Source: Nemertoderma westbladi (taxonomy: Eukaryota; Xenacoelomorpha; Nemertodermatida; Nemertodermatidae). Taken from it: 42,500 nucleotides of DNA. Location: NCBI GenBank assembly GCA_032718475.1, contig JAUCBJ010008124.1:1-42500 (forward strand), given 5' to 3'. Shown in pieces: positions 1 to 13,180 of the stretch (positions within the stretch are counted from its first letter, which is position 1; every line of letters starts with the position of its first letter). The position numbers and the translations under genes are program-made. The notes beneath the pieces were generated by a model, which was not told the origin of the DNA, searched no databases, and worked only from the letters and a program-made list of their open reading frames with translations.

Positions 1-3000
1 CCCCCTTATGTGACACACTATCACACATGTTGGACCCCGTCCCTGCATCCCCCTCCCTTACCCCCCTTATGTAACACACTATCACCATGTTGGACCCCGT
101 CCCTGCATCCCCCCTACCCCCCTTATGTAACACACTATCAACATGTTGGACCCCGTCCCTGCATCCCCCCCTACCCCCCTTATGTAACACACTATCACCA
201 TGTTGGACCCCGTCCCTGCATCCCCCCCTACCCCCCTTATGTAACACACTATCACCATGTTGGACCCCGTCCCTGCATCCCCCCTACCCCCCTTATGTAA
301 CACACTATCACCATGTTGGACCCCGTCCCTGCATCCCCCCTACCCCCCTTATGTAACACACTATCACCATGTTGGACCCCGTCCCTGCATCCCCCCTACC
401 CCCCTTATGTAACACACTATCACCATGTTGGACCCCGTCCCTGCATCCCCCCCTACCCCCCTTATGTAACACACTATCACCATGTTGGACCCCGTCCCTG
501 CATCCCCCCCTACCCCCCTTATGTAACACACTATCACCATGTTGGACCCCGTCCCTGCATCCCCCCTACCCCCCTTATGTAACACACTATCACCATGTTG
601 GACCCCGTCCCTGCATCCCCCCCTACCCCCCTTATGTAACACACTATCACCATGTTGGACCCCGTCCCTGCATCCCCCCCTACCCCCCTTATGTAACACA
701 CTATCACCATGTTGGACCCCGTCCCTGCATCCCCCCTACCCCCCTTATGTAACACACTATCACCATGTTGGACCCCGTCCCTGCATCCCCCCCTACCCCC
801 CTTATGTAACACACTATCACCATGTTGGACCCCGTCCCTGCATCCCCCCCTACCCCCCTTATGTAACACACTATCACCATGTTGGACCCCGTCCCTGCAT
901 CCCCCCTACCCCCCTTATGTAACACACTATCACCATGTTGGACCCCGTCCCTGCATCCCCCCTACCCCCCTTATGTAACACACTATCACCATGTTGGACC
1001 CCGTCCCTGCATCCCCCCCTACCCCCCTTATGTAACACACTATCACCATGTTGGACCCCGTCCCTGCATCCCCCCTACCCCCCTTATGTAACACACTATC
1101 ACCATGTTGGACCCCGTCCCTGCATCCCCCCTACCCCCCTTATGTAACACACTATCACCATGTTGGACCCCGTCCCTGCATCCCCCTACCCCCCTTATGT
1201 AACACACTATCACCATGTTGGACCCCGTCCCTGCATCCCCCCTACCCCCCTTATGTAACACACTATCAACATGTTGGACCCCGTCCCTGCATCCCCCCTA
1301 CCCCCCTTATGTAACACACTATCACCATGTTGGACCCCGTCCCTGCATCCCCCCTACCCCCCTTATGTAACACACTATCACCATGTTGGACCCCGTCCCT
1401 GCATCCCCCCTACCCCCCTTATGTAACACACTATCACCATGTTGGACCCCGTCCCTGCATCCCCCCCTACCCCCCTTATGTAACACACTATCACCATGTT
1501 GGACCCCGTCCCTGCATCCCCCCCTACCCCCCTTATGTAACACACTATCACCATGTTGGACCCCGTCCCTGCATCCCCCCTACCCCCCTTATGTAACACA
1601 CTATCACCATGTTGGACCCCGTCCCTGCATCCCCCCCTACCCCCCTTATGTAACACACTATCACCATGTTGGACCCCGTCCCTGCATCCCCCCCTACCCC
1701 CCTTATGTAACACACTATCACCATGTTGGACCCCGTCCCTGCATCCCCCCTACCCCCCTTATGTAACACACTATCACCATGTTGGACCCCGTCCCTGCAT
1801 CCCCCCTACCCCCCTTATGTAACACACTATCACCATGTTGGACCCCGTCCCTGCATCCCCCCCTACCCCCCTTATGTAACACACTATCACCATGTTGGAC
1901 CCCGTCCCTGCATCCCCCCCTACCCCCCTTATGTAACACACTATCACCATGTTGGACCCCGTCCCTGCATCCCCCCCTACCCCCCTTATGTAACACACTA
2001 TCAACATGTTGGACCCCGTCCCTGCATCCCCCCTACCCCCCTTATGTAACACACTATCACCATGTTGGACCCCGTCCCTGCATCCCCCCTACCCCCCTTA
2101 TGTAACACACTATCACCATGTTGGACCCCGTCCCTGCATCCCCCCTACCCCCCTTATGTAACACACTATCAACATGTTGGACCCCGTCCCTGCATCCCCC
2201 CTACCCCCCTTATGTAACACACTATCAACATGTTGGACCCCGTCCCTGCATCCCCCCCTACCCCCCTTATGTAACACACTATCACCATGTTGGACCCCGT
2301 CCCTGCATCCCCCCCTACCCCCCTTATGTAACACACTATCACCATGTTGGACCCCGTCCCTGCATCCCCCCCTACCCCCCTTATGTAACACACTATCACC
2401 ATGTTGGACCCCGTCCCTGCATCCCCCCCGCCTACCCCCCTTATGTATCACACTATCACCATGTTGGACCCCATCCCTGCATCCCCCCTACCCCCCTTAT
2501 GTAGCACACTATCACCATGTTGGACCCCGTCCCTGCATCCCCCCTACCCCCCTTATGTAACACACTATCACCATGTTGGACCCCGTCCCTGCATCCCCCC
2601 CTACCCCCCTTATGTAACACACTATCACCATGTTGGACCCCGTCCCTGCATCCCCCCTACCCCCCTTATGTAACACACTATCACCATGTTGGACCCCGTC
2701 CCTGCATCCCCCCCTACCCCCCTTATGTAACACACTATCACCATGTTGGACCCCGTCCCTGCATCCCCCCTACCCCCCTTATGTAACACACTATCACCAT
2801 GTTGGACCCCGTCCCTGCATCCCCCCGCCTACCCCCCTTATGTATCACACTATCACCATGTTGGACCCCATCCCTGCATCCCCCCCCCCCTTATGTAGCA
2901 CACTATCACCATGTTGGACCCCGTCCCTGCATCCCCCCATACCCCCCTTATGTAACACACTATCACCATGTTGGACCCCGTCCCTGCATCCCCCCCTACC

Positions 3001-5310
3001 CCCCTTATGTAACACACTATCACCATGTTGGTCCCCGTCCTTGCATCCCCCCTACCCCCCTTATGTAACACAATATCAACATGTTGGACCCCGTCCCTGC
3101 ATCCCCCCCCCTACCCCCCTTATGTAACACACTATCAACATGTTGGACCCCGTCCCTGCATCCCCCCCTACCCCCCTTATGTAACACACTATCACCATGT
3201 TGGACCCCGTCCCTGCATCCCCCTACCCCCCTTATGTAACACACTATCACCATGTTGGACCCCGTCCCTGCATCCCCCCTACCCCCCTTATGTAACACAC
3301 TATCAACATGTTGGACCCCGTCCCTGCATCCCCCCCTACCCCCCTTATGTAACACTCTATCACCATGTTGGACCCCGTCCCTGCATCCCCCCCTACCCCC
3401 CTTATGTAACACACTATCACCATGTTGGACCCCGTCCCTGCATCCCCCCTACCCCCCTTATGTAACACACTATCACCATGTTGGACCCCGTCCCTGCATC
3501 CCCCCCGCCTACCCCCCTTATGTATCACACTATCACCATGTTGGACCCCATCCCTGCATCCCCCCCCCTTATGTAGCACACTATCACCATGTTGGACCCC
3601 GTCCCTGCATCCCCCCTACCCCCCTTATGTAACACACTATCACCATGTTGGACCCCGTCCCTGCATCCCCCCCGCCTACCCCCCTTATGTATCACACTAT
3701 CACCATGTTGGACCCCATCCCTGCATCCCCCCCCCCTTATGTAGCACACTATCACCATGTTGGACCCCGTCCCTGCATCCCCCCATACCCCCCTTATGTA
3801 ACACACTATCACCATGTTGGACCCCGTCCCTGCATCCCCCCCTACCCCCCTTATGTAACACACTATCACCATGTTGGTCCCCGTCCTTGCATCCCCCCTA
3901 CCCCCCTTATGTAACACAATATCAACATGTTGGACCCCGTCCCTGCATCCCCCCCCCTACCCCCCTTATGTAACACACTATCAACATGTTGGACCCCGTC
4001 CCTGCATCCCCCCCTACCCCCCTTATGTAACACACTATCACCATGTTGGACCCCGTCCCTGCATCCCCCTACCCCCCTTATGTAACACACTATCACCATG
4101 TTGGACCCCGTCCCTGCATCCCCCCTACCCCCCTTATGTAACACACTATCAACATGTTGGACCCCGTCCCTGCATCCCCCCCTACCCCCCTTATGTAACA
4201 CTCTATCACCATGTTGGACCCCGTCCCTGCATCCCCCCCTACCCCCCTTATGTAACACACTATCACCATGTTGGACCCCGTCCCTGCATCCCCCCTACCC
4301 CCCTTATGTAACACACTATCACCATGTTGGACCCCGTCCCTGCATCCCCCCCGCCTACCCCCCTTATGTATCACACTATCACCATGTTGGACCCCATCCC
4401 TGCATCCCCCCCCCTTATGTAGCACACTATCACCATGTTGGACCCCGTCCCTGCATCCCCCCCTACCCCCCTTATGTAACACACTATCACCATGTTGGAC
4501 CCCGTCCCTGCATCACCCCCTACCCCCCTTATGTGTCACACTATCACCATGTTGGACCCCGTCCCTGCATCCCCCCTACCCCCCTTATGTAACCCACTAT
4601 CGCCATGTTGGACCCCGTCCCTGCATCCCCCCCCCCTTATGTACCACTCTATCACCATGTTGGACCCCGTCCCTGCATCCCCCCCTACCCCCCTTATGTA
4701 ACACACTATCACCATGTTGGACCCCGTCCCTGCATCCCCCCTGCCCCCCTTATGTAACACACTATCACCATGTTGGACCCCGTCCCTGCATCCCCCCCTA
4801 CCCCCCTTATGTAACACACTATCACCATGTTGGACCCCGTCCCTGCATCCCCCCTGCCCCCCTTATGTAACACACTATCACCATGTTGGACCCCGTCCCT
4901 GCATCCCCCCTAACCCCTTTATGTAACACACTATCACCATGTTGGACCCCGTCCCTGCATCCCCCCCTACCCCCCTTATGTAGCACACTATCACCTGTTG
5001 GACCCCGTCCCTGCACCCCCCCTGCCCCCCTTATGTAACACACTATCACCATGTTGGACCCCGTCCCTGCATCCCCCCCCCCCTACCCCCCTTATGTAAC
5101 ACACTATCACCATGTTGGACCCCGTCCCTGCATCCCCCCCCTACCCCCCTTATGTAACACACTATCACCATGTTGGACCCCGTCCCTGCATCCCCCCTGC
5201 CCCCCTTATGTAACACACTATCGCCATGTTGGACCCCGTTCCTGCATCCCCCCTACCCCCCTTATGTAACACACTATCACCATGTTGGACCCCATCCCTG
5301 CATCCCCCTC
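1..5310. repeat. 56/57-bp C-rich minisatellite (about 94 units)
   Basis: Head-to-tail units of 56 or 57 bases. Each carries a start-like ATGTTGGACCCCGTCCCTGC segment, a C-rich run with two poly-C blocks around TA, then TTATGTAACACACTATC. Length differences come almost only from the first C run, seen with 5 to 11 C. Substitutions are sparse (CACC/CAAC before ATG, GTAACAC/GTATCAC/GTAGCAC). Because 56 is not a multiple of three, the frames rotate and overlapping 70-200-codon open frames appear on both strands; these are by-products and not genes. The array is cut by the left window edge and decays after about 5300. Confidence 0.97.
2799..4451. repeat. 846-bp higher-order duplication inside the 56-bp array
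   Basis: The run from about 2799 to 3605 is repeated at an offset of 846 bases from about 3645 to 4451. Rare variants recur in the same order: a GTCCCCGTCCTTGC unit at about 3025 and 3871, a CACAATATC unit at about 3070 and 3916, a CACTCTATC unit at about 3353 and 4199, and units with CCCATCCC. The two copies differ mainly in C-run lengths. This is fifteen basic units copied as a block, so the array evolves by block duplication as well as single-unit slippage. Confidence 0.9.
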
Positions 5311-5760
5311 CCTTGCTCCCTTGCTCCTTAAGGAGACTCTTTCGACGCAATCAAAATTAATCCTTCTCGATTTGAAAACCAGCGCTAGAGAGGTTAATAA
5401 AGGGTAGAGATAATACTGAACAATTTTTTTCCCATGTAATACGAAATTTATTCTTAACTTTAGTATTTTTTAGTTGCATAATTATATAATAATAGATAAA
5501 AGCGATATCTATATTGCGTCCATAGTTACTGGAATAAAATTATGAACTCCCTTACTCAACTGCCTTACTCAAAATGTTGATTAGTTTTAATGTACTTGAA
5601 TATTTATTAGGTAACTAGAGAGCTGCTTAACAACATAAGCCAACATTGGATATTAAGTCCGTTTTGGAGTATACGCCTTTGTATACATTAAAGTTACAAT
5701 AACTTTTGATTGTGTGAATGGATTTTGATCAAATGGGGTAGGTGTGCGAGGAAATAGTTG
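5311..5760. other. AT-rich unique spacer between arrays
   Basis: A stretch of about 450 bases of AT-rich sequence with no long open frame, no recognisable RNA gene and no internal repeat that I can see. It separates the 56-bp and 40-bp arrays. Confidence 0.6.
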
Positions 5761-8700
5761 GGCTAGAAGTTTTACATGCAAACCTTTTCTACTCCGATGC
5801 TCTAGAAGTTTTATTATGCAAACCTTTTCTACTTCGATGCTCTAGAAGTTTTATTATGCAAACCTTCTCTACTTCGATGCTCTAGAAGTTTTATTATGCA
5901 AACCTTTTCTACTTCGATGCTCTAGAAGTATTATTATGCAAACCTTTTCTACTTCGATGCTCTAGAAGTTTTATTATGCAAACCTTTTCTACTTCGATGC
6001 TCTAGAAGTTTTATTATGCAAACCTTTTCTACTTCGATGCTCTAGAAGTTTTATTATGCAAACCTTTTCTACTTCGATGCTCTAGAAGTATTATTATGCA
6101 AACCTTTTCTACTTCGATGCTCTAGAAGTATTATTATGCAAACCTTTTCTACTTCGATGCTCTAGAAGTTTTATTATGCAAACCTTCTCTACTTCGATGC
6201 TCTAGAAGTTTTATTATGCAAACCTTTTCTACTTCGATGCTCTAGAAGTTTTATTATGCAAACCTTTTCTACTTCGATGCTCTAGAAGTTTTATTATGCA
6301 AACCTTTTCTACTTCGATGCTCTAGAAGTTTTATTATGCAAACCTTTTCTACTTCGATGCTCTAGAAGTATTATTATGCAAACCTTTTCTACTTCGATGC
6401 TCTAGAAGTTTTATTATGCAAACCTTTTCTACTTCGATGCTCTAGAAGTTTTATTATGCAAACCTTTTCTACTTCGATGCTCTAGAAGTATTATTATGCA
6501 AACCTTTTCTACTTCGATGCTCTAGAAGTATTATTATGCAAACCTTTTCTACTTCGATGCTCTAGAAGTTTTATTATGCATACCTTTTCTACTTCGATGC
6601 TCTAGAAGTATTATTATGCAAACCTTTTCTACTTCGATGCTCTAGAAGTTTTATTATGCAAACCTTCTCTACTTCGATGCTCTAGAAGTTTTATTATGCA
6701 AACCTTTTCTACTTCGATGCTCTAGAAGTTTTATTATGCAAACCTTTTCTACTTCGATGCTCTAGAAGTATTATTATGCAAACCTTTTCTACTTCGATGC
6801 TCTAGAAGTTTTATTATGCAAACCTTTTCTACTTCGATGCTCTAGAAGTTTTATTATGCAAACCTTTTCTACTTCGATGCTCTAGAAGTATTATTATGCA
6901 AACCTTTTCTACTTCGATGCTCTAGAAGTATTATTATGCAAACCTTTTCTACTTCGATGCTCTAGAAGTTTTATTATGCATACCTTTTCTACTTCGATGC
7001 TCTAGAAGTATTATTATGCAAACCTTTTCTACTTCGATGCTCTAGAAGTATTATTATGCAAACCTTTTCTACTTCGATGCTCTAGAAGTATTATTATGCA
7101 AACCTTTTCTACTTCGATGCTCTAGAAGTATTATTATGCAAACCTTTTCTACTTCGATGCTCTAGAAGTATTATTATGCAAACCTTTTCTACTTCGATGC
7201 TCTAGAAGTATTATTATGCAAACCTTTTCTACTTCGATGCTCTAGAAGTATTATTATGCAAACCTTCTCTACTTCGATGCTCTAGAAGTATTATTATGCA
7301 AACCTTTTCTACTTCGATGCTCTAGAAGTTTTATTATGCAAACCTTTTCTACTTCGATGCTCTAGAAGTATTATTATGCAAACCTTTTCTACTTCGATGC
7401 TCTAGAAGTATTATTATGCAAACCTTTTCTACTTCGATGCTCTAGAAGTTTTATTATGCAAACCTTTTCTACTTCGATGCTCTAGAAGTATTATTATGCA
7501 AACCTTTTCTACTTCGATGCTCTAGAAGTATTATTATGCAAACCTTTTCTACTTCGATGCTCTAGAAGTTTTATTATAGAAACCTTTTCTACTTCGATGC
7601 TCTAGAAGTTTTATTATGCAAACCTTTTCTACTTCGATGCTCTAGAAGTTTTATTATGCAAACCTTTTCTACTTCGATGCTCTAGAAGTTTTATTATGCA
7701 AACCTTTTCTACTTCGATGCTCTAGAAGTTTTATTATGCAAACCTTTTCTACTTCGATGCTCTAGAAGTATTATTATGCAAACCTTTTCTACTTCGATGC
7801 TCTAGAAGTATTATTATGCAAACCTTTTCTACTTCGATGCTCTAGAAGTTTTATTATAGAAACCTTTTCTACTTCGATGCTCTAGAAGTTTTATTATGCA
7901 AACCTTTTCTACTTCGATGCTCTAGAAGTTTTATTATGCAAACCTTTTCTACTTCGATGCTCTAGAAGTTTTATTATGCAAACCTTTTCTACTTCGATGC
8001 TCTAGAAGTTTTATTATGCAAACCTTTTCTACTTCGATGCTCTAGAAGTTTTATTATGCAAACCTTTTCTACTTCGATGCTCTAGAAGTTTTATTATGCA
8101 AACCTTTTCTACTTCGATGCTCTAGAAGTTTTATTATGCAAACCTTTTCTACTTCGATGCTCTAGAAGTTTTATTATGCAAACCTTTTCTACTTCGATGC
8201 TCTAGAAGTTTTATTATGCAAACCTTTTCTACTTCGATGCTCTAGAAGTTTTATTATAGAAACCTTTTCTACTTCGATGCTCTAGAAGTTTTATTATGCA
8301 AACCTTTTCTACTTCGATGCTCTAGAAGTATTATTATGCAAACCTTTTCTACTTCGATGCTCTAGAAGTTTTATTATGCAAACCTTCTCTACTTCGATGC
8401 TCTAGAAGTATTATTATGCAAACCTTTTCTACTTCGATGCTCTAGAAGTTTTATTATGCAAACCTTTTCTACTTCGATGCTCTAGAAGTTTTATTATGCA
8501 AATCTTCTCTACTTCGATGCTCTAGAAGTATTATTATGCAAACCTTTTCTACTTCGATGCTCTAGAAGTTTTATTATGCAAACCTTCTCTACTTCGATGC
8601 TCTAGAAGTATTATTATGCAAACCTTTTCTACTTCGATGCTCTAGAAGTATTATTATGCAAACCTTTTCTACTTCGATGCTCTAGAAGTATTATTATGCA

Positions 8701-10360
8701 AACCTTTTCTACTTCGATGCTCTAGAAGTTTTATTATGCAAACCTTTTCTACTTCGATGCTCTAGAAGTTTTATTATGCAAACCTTTTCTACTTCGATGC
8801 TCTAGAAGTTTTATTATGCAAACCTTTTCTACTTCGATGCTCTAGAAGTTTTATTATGCAAACCTTTTCTACTTCGATGCTCTAGAAGTTTTATTATGCA
8901 AACCTTTTCTACTTCGATGCTCTAGAAGTTTTATTATGCAAACCTTTTCTACTTCGATGCTCTAGAAGTTTTATTATGCAAACCTTTTCTACTTCGATGC
9001 TCTAGAAATTTTATTATGCAAACCTTTTCTACTTCGATGCTCTAGAAGTTTTATTATGCAAACCTTATCTACTTCGATGCTCTAGAAGTTTTATTATGCA
9101 AACCTTTTCTACTTCGATGCTCTAGAAGTTTTATTATGCAAACCTTTTCTACTTCGATGCTCTAGAAGTTTTATTATGCAAACCTTTTCTACTTCGATGC
9201 TCTAGAAGTTTTATTATGCAAACCTTATCTACTTCGATGCTCTAGAAGTTTTATTATGCAAACCTTTTCTACTTCGATGCTCTAGAAGTTTTATTATGCA
9301 AACCTTTTCTACTTCGATGCTCTAGAAATTTTATTATGCAAACCTTTTCTACTTCGATGCTCTAGAAGTTTTATTATGCAAACCTTATCTACTTCGATGC
9401 TCTAGAAGTTTTATTATGCAAACCTTTTCTACTTCGATGCTCTAGAAGTTTTATTATGCAAACCTTTTCTACTTCGATGCTCTAGAAGTTTTATTATGCA
9501 AACCTTTTCTACTTCGATGCTCTAGAAATTTTATTATGCAAACCTTTTCTACTTCGATGCTCTAGAAGTTTTATTATGCAAACCTTATCTACTTCGATGC
9601 TCTAGAAGTTTTATTATGCAAACCTTTTCTACTTCGATGCTCTAGAAGTTTTATTATGCAAACCTTTTCTACTTCGATGCTCTAGAAGTTTTATTATGCA
9701 AACCTTTTCTACTTCGATGCTCTAGAAATTTTATTATGCAAACCTTTTCTACTTCGATGCTCTAGAAGTTTTATTATGCAAACCTTTTCTATTTCGATGC
9801 TCTAGAAATTTTATTATGCAAACCTTTTCTACTTCGATGCTCTAGAAGTTTTATTATGCAAACCTTATCTACTTCGATGCTCTAGAAGTTTTATTATGCA
9901 AACCTTTTCTACTTCGATGCTCTAGAAGTTTTATTATGCAAACCTTTTCTACTTCGATGCTCTAGAAGTATTATTATGCAAACCTTTTCTACTTCGATGC
10001 TCTAGAAGTATTATTATGCAAACCTTTTCTACTTCGATGCTCTAGAAGTTTTATTATGGAAACCTTTTCTACTTCGATGCTCTAGAAGTTTTATTATGCA
10101 AACCTTTTCTACTTCGATGCTCTAGAACTTTTATTACGCAAACCTTTTCTACTTCGATGCTCTAGAAGTATTATTATGCAAACCTTTTCTACTTCGATGC
10201 TCTAGAAGTATTATTATGCAAACCTTTTCTACTTCGATGCTCTAGAAGTTTTATTATGCAAACCTTTTCTACTTCGATGCTCTAGAAGTATTATTATGCA
10301 AACCTTTTCTACTTCGATGCTCTAGAAGTTTTATTATGCAAACCTTTTCTACTTCGATGC
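5761..10360. repeat. 40-bp minisatellite, 115 units in perfect register
   Basis: The unit is TCTAGAAGTTTTATTATGCA followed by AACCTTTTCTACTTCGATGC. The first unit (5761-5800) is degenerate; from there to 10360 every unit starts exactly 40 bases after the last, with no insertion or deletion. Variation is limited to a few sites: GTT/GTA/ATT after TCTAGAA, ATGCA/ATAGA, and CTTTTCT/CTTCTCT/CTTATCT. Almost every unit contains TCTAGA (an XbaI site). Stops occur in the unit, so no long open frame results. Confidence 0.98.
9321..9720. repeat. 200-bp higher-order repeat within the 40-bp array
   Basis: The variant TCTAGAAATT occurs at 9001, 9321, 9521, 9721 and 9801, and AACCTTATCT at 9061, 9221, 9381, 9581 and 9861. 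The pair keeps a fixed 60-base spacing at 9001, 9321, 9521 and 9801, and 9321/9521/9721 are 200 bases (five units) apart. Another block is shared at 400-base offset between about 6361-6600 and 6761-7000, marked by the rare ATGCATACC variant at 6581 and 6981. Confidence 0.8.
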
Positions 10361-10765
10361 TCTTTCAACATAAGTAATACAATTTACCAAAAATATTTTA
10401 TTTCACTCACTGTAATTATATTTACTGTTTGCTTAATCTGCTTGTGTTTATATCTGTTTATGTGCAGTATTTAGTGACCTACGTCAAAGAAACTTATAAA
10501 TTTATAGCATTATTTACATTTCTAATTATGTAATTAAAAACGTGTTGGTGTTATTATTATTCATTTATCGGAATTTATACTGTAGGATAGGAATTTAATA
10601 TTCCGTTATGGATGCTAGTTAATTAATCGATATAAATAACGATATAATTATGTAAATAAAAATTGTTTTGATTAAATTAAATAATACATAATACGTATAA
10701 TAATACATATTAAAGTGATTGACATTTTGATAATGTTAATGTATGCCTACTATGTTTTTGTAAGG
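10361..10765. other. AT-rich unique spacer
   Basis: About 400 bases of strongly AT-rich DNA between the 40-bp array and the palindromic dispersed repeat. No reading frame, RNA gene or tandem structure is visible. Confidence 0.6.
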
Positions 10766-11045
10766 CATTGGCAAATTCCAACAAATTCCGATGGCCTCAA
10801 ACAGATTCACTTCAAACAGCTTCAGACAACTTCAGACAGCTTCAGATAGCTACTAACGACATCCAACATAAATTTCAATCACTTTCAGACAGATTCAGAT
10901 GGGCTCCAACAGACAAAACTTGTTGGAAATATTTTCTCCAACAGAATCAAACAGTACTAAATCTCCGTAGGTTAGCATTGTGCTTGTTTGGAGCTGTCGG
11001 AGTGTGTTGGATCCGATCGGATCCGATGGCACTCTGTTGGTGAGC
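10766..11045. repeat. Dispersed palindrome-bearing repeat, copy 1
   Basis: The left part is a run of short near-repeats of CAAACAGCTTCAGACAACTT type. The right part carries the perfect 16-base palindrome GGATCCGATCGGATCC (about 11010-11025) followed by GATGGCACTCTGTTGGTG. The same right end occurs at 18001-18046 in the same orientation, while the CAGCTTCAGACA-type left part appears there as its reverse complement (GAAGCTGTCTGA). This suggests a foldback-like or terminally repeated non-autonomous element. The open frame across it has no recognisable protein features. Confidence 0.5.
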
Positions 11046-11060
11046 GGGACTGTATCCGCC

Positions 11061-11275
11061 ATCGGTCCCATAAAGACTGGTAAAGTAAACTATTGGTGCC
11101 AACGGCGCCATAGAGTGAGGTAAGGAAAACTATTAGTGCAAAAAGTGCCATAAAGCGCCCATGTGAAGAACAATCGGTGCCATAAAGAAGGGCAAGGGAA
11201 ACTGTTAGACCTATCGGTGCCATAACGACTGGCTGGTAAGGTATCTATTGGGGCCAAAGTTACCATAAAGAGTGG
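11061..11275. repeat. Degenerate ~40-bp tandem repeat
   Basis: The core GCCATAAAG or a variant recurs at 11067, 11107, 11147, 11179, 11219 and 11262, giving spacings of 40, 40, 32, 40 and 43 bases. It is often preceded by ATCGGT or ATTGGT. The units are much more diverged than those of neighbouring arrays, so this looks like an old, decaying tandem repeat. Confidence 0.6.
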
Positions 11276-11320
11276 TATTTGTGTTGTGGGGTTTAGTTAT
11301 GAAATAAAGGAAGGGAAGAT

Positions 11321-13180
11321 AATTTCTTTGGAACACACTTATCATCAGATAATTTCTTTGGAACACACTTATCATCAGATAATTTCTTTGGAACACACTT
11401 ATCATCAGATAATTTCTTTGGAACACACTTATCATCAGATAATTTCGTTGGAACACACTTATCATCAGATAATTTCTTTGGAACACACTTATCATCAGAT
11501 AATTTCTTTGGAACACACTTATCATCAGATAATTTCTTTGGAACACACTTATCATCAGATAATTTCTTTGGAACACACTTATCATCAGATAATTTCTTTG
11601 GAACACACTTATCATCAGATAATTTCTTTGGAACACACTTATCATCAGATAATTTCTTTGGAACACACTTATCATCAGATAATTTCTTTGGAACACACTT
11701 ATCATCAGATAATTTCTTTGGAACACACTTATCATCAGATAATTTCTTTGGAACACACTTATCATCAGATAATTTCTTTGGAACACACTTATCATCAGAT
11801 AATTTCTTTGGAACACACTTATCATCAGATAATTTCTTTGGAACACACTTATCATCAGATAATTTCTTTGGAACACACTTATCATCAGATAATTTCTTTG
11901 GAACACACTTATCATCAGATAATTTCTTTGGAACACACTTATCATCAGATAATTTCTTTGGAACACACTTATCATCAGATAATTTCTTTGGAACACACTT
12001 ATCATCAGATAATTTCTTTGGAACACACTTATCATCAGATAATTTCTTTGGAACACACTTATCACCAGATAATTTCTTTGGAACACACTTATCATCAGAT
12101 AATTTCTTTGGAACACACTTATCATCAGATAATTTCTTTGGAACACACTTATCATCAGATAATTTCTTTGGAACACACTTATCATCAGATAATTTCTTTG
12201 GAACACACTTATCATTAGATAATTTCTTTGGAACACACTTATCATCAGATAATTTCTTTGGAACACACTTATCATCAGATAATTTCTTTGGAACACACTT
12301 ATCATCAGATAATTTCTTTGGAACACACTTATCATCAGATAATTTCTTTGGAACACACTTATCATCAGATAATTTCTTTGGAACACACTTATCATCAGAT
12401 AATTTCTTTGGAACACACTTATCATCAGATAATTTCTTTGGAACACACTTATCATCAGATAATTTCTTTGGAACACAGTTATCATCAGATAATTTCTTTG
12501 GAACACACTTATCATCAGATAATTTCTTTGGAACACACTTATCATCAGATAATTTCTTTGGAACACACTTATCATCGGATAATTTCTTTGGAACACACTT
12601 ATCATCAGATAATTTCTTTGGAACACACTTATCATCAGATAATTTCTTTGGAACACACTTATCATCAGATAATTTCTTTGGAACACACTTATCATCAGAT
12701 AATTTCTTTGGAACACACTTATCATCAGATAATTTCTTTGGAACACACTTATCATCAGATAATTTCTTTGGAACACACTTATCATCAGATAATTTCTTTG
12801 GAACACACTTATCATCAGATAATTTCTTTGGAACACACTTATCAACACATAATTTCTTTGGAAACCACTTATCAACACATAATTTCTTTGAAACACACTT
12901 ATCATCAGATAATTTCTTTGGAACACACTTATCATCAGATAATTTCTTTGAAACACACTTATTATCAGATAATTTCTTTGAAACACACTTATCATCAGAT
13001 AATTTCTTTGGAACACACTTATCATCAGATAATTTCTTTGAAACACACTTATTATCAGATAATTTCTTTGAAACACACTTATCATCAGATAATTTCTTTG
13101 GAACACACTTATCATCAGATAATTTCTTTGAAACACACTTATTATCAGATAATTTCTTTGAAACACACGTATTATCAGAA
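11321..13180. repeat. 30-bp minisatellite, 62 units
   Basis: The unit is AATTTCTTTGGAACACACTT followed by ATCATCAGAT, in exact 30-base register throughout. Units from 11321 to about 12840 are almost invariant. From 12841 onward they carry many shared variants (AACACAT, GAAACCAC, TTTGAAACACAC, TTATTATCAG). Because 30 is divisible by three and four of the six frames lack a stop in the unit, several 300-675-codon frames arise here, including minus-strand ones ending upstream near 13166 and 13320. Simultaneous openness in four frames argues against any being selected coding sequence. Confidence 0.97.

Noticed and set aside
1-5300. Many overlapping 70-200-codon frames on both strands
   Set aside because: They are translations of the 56/57-bp unit in rotating phases; frames shift whenever the C run changes length.
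5761-10360. CRISPR array
   Set aside because: Repeats are contiguous with no unique spacers, and the DNA is animal.
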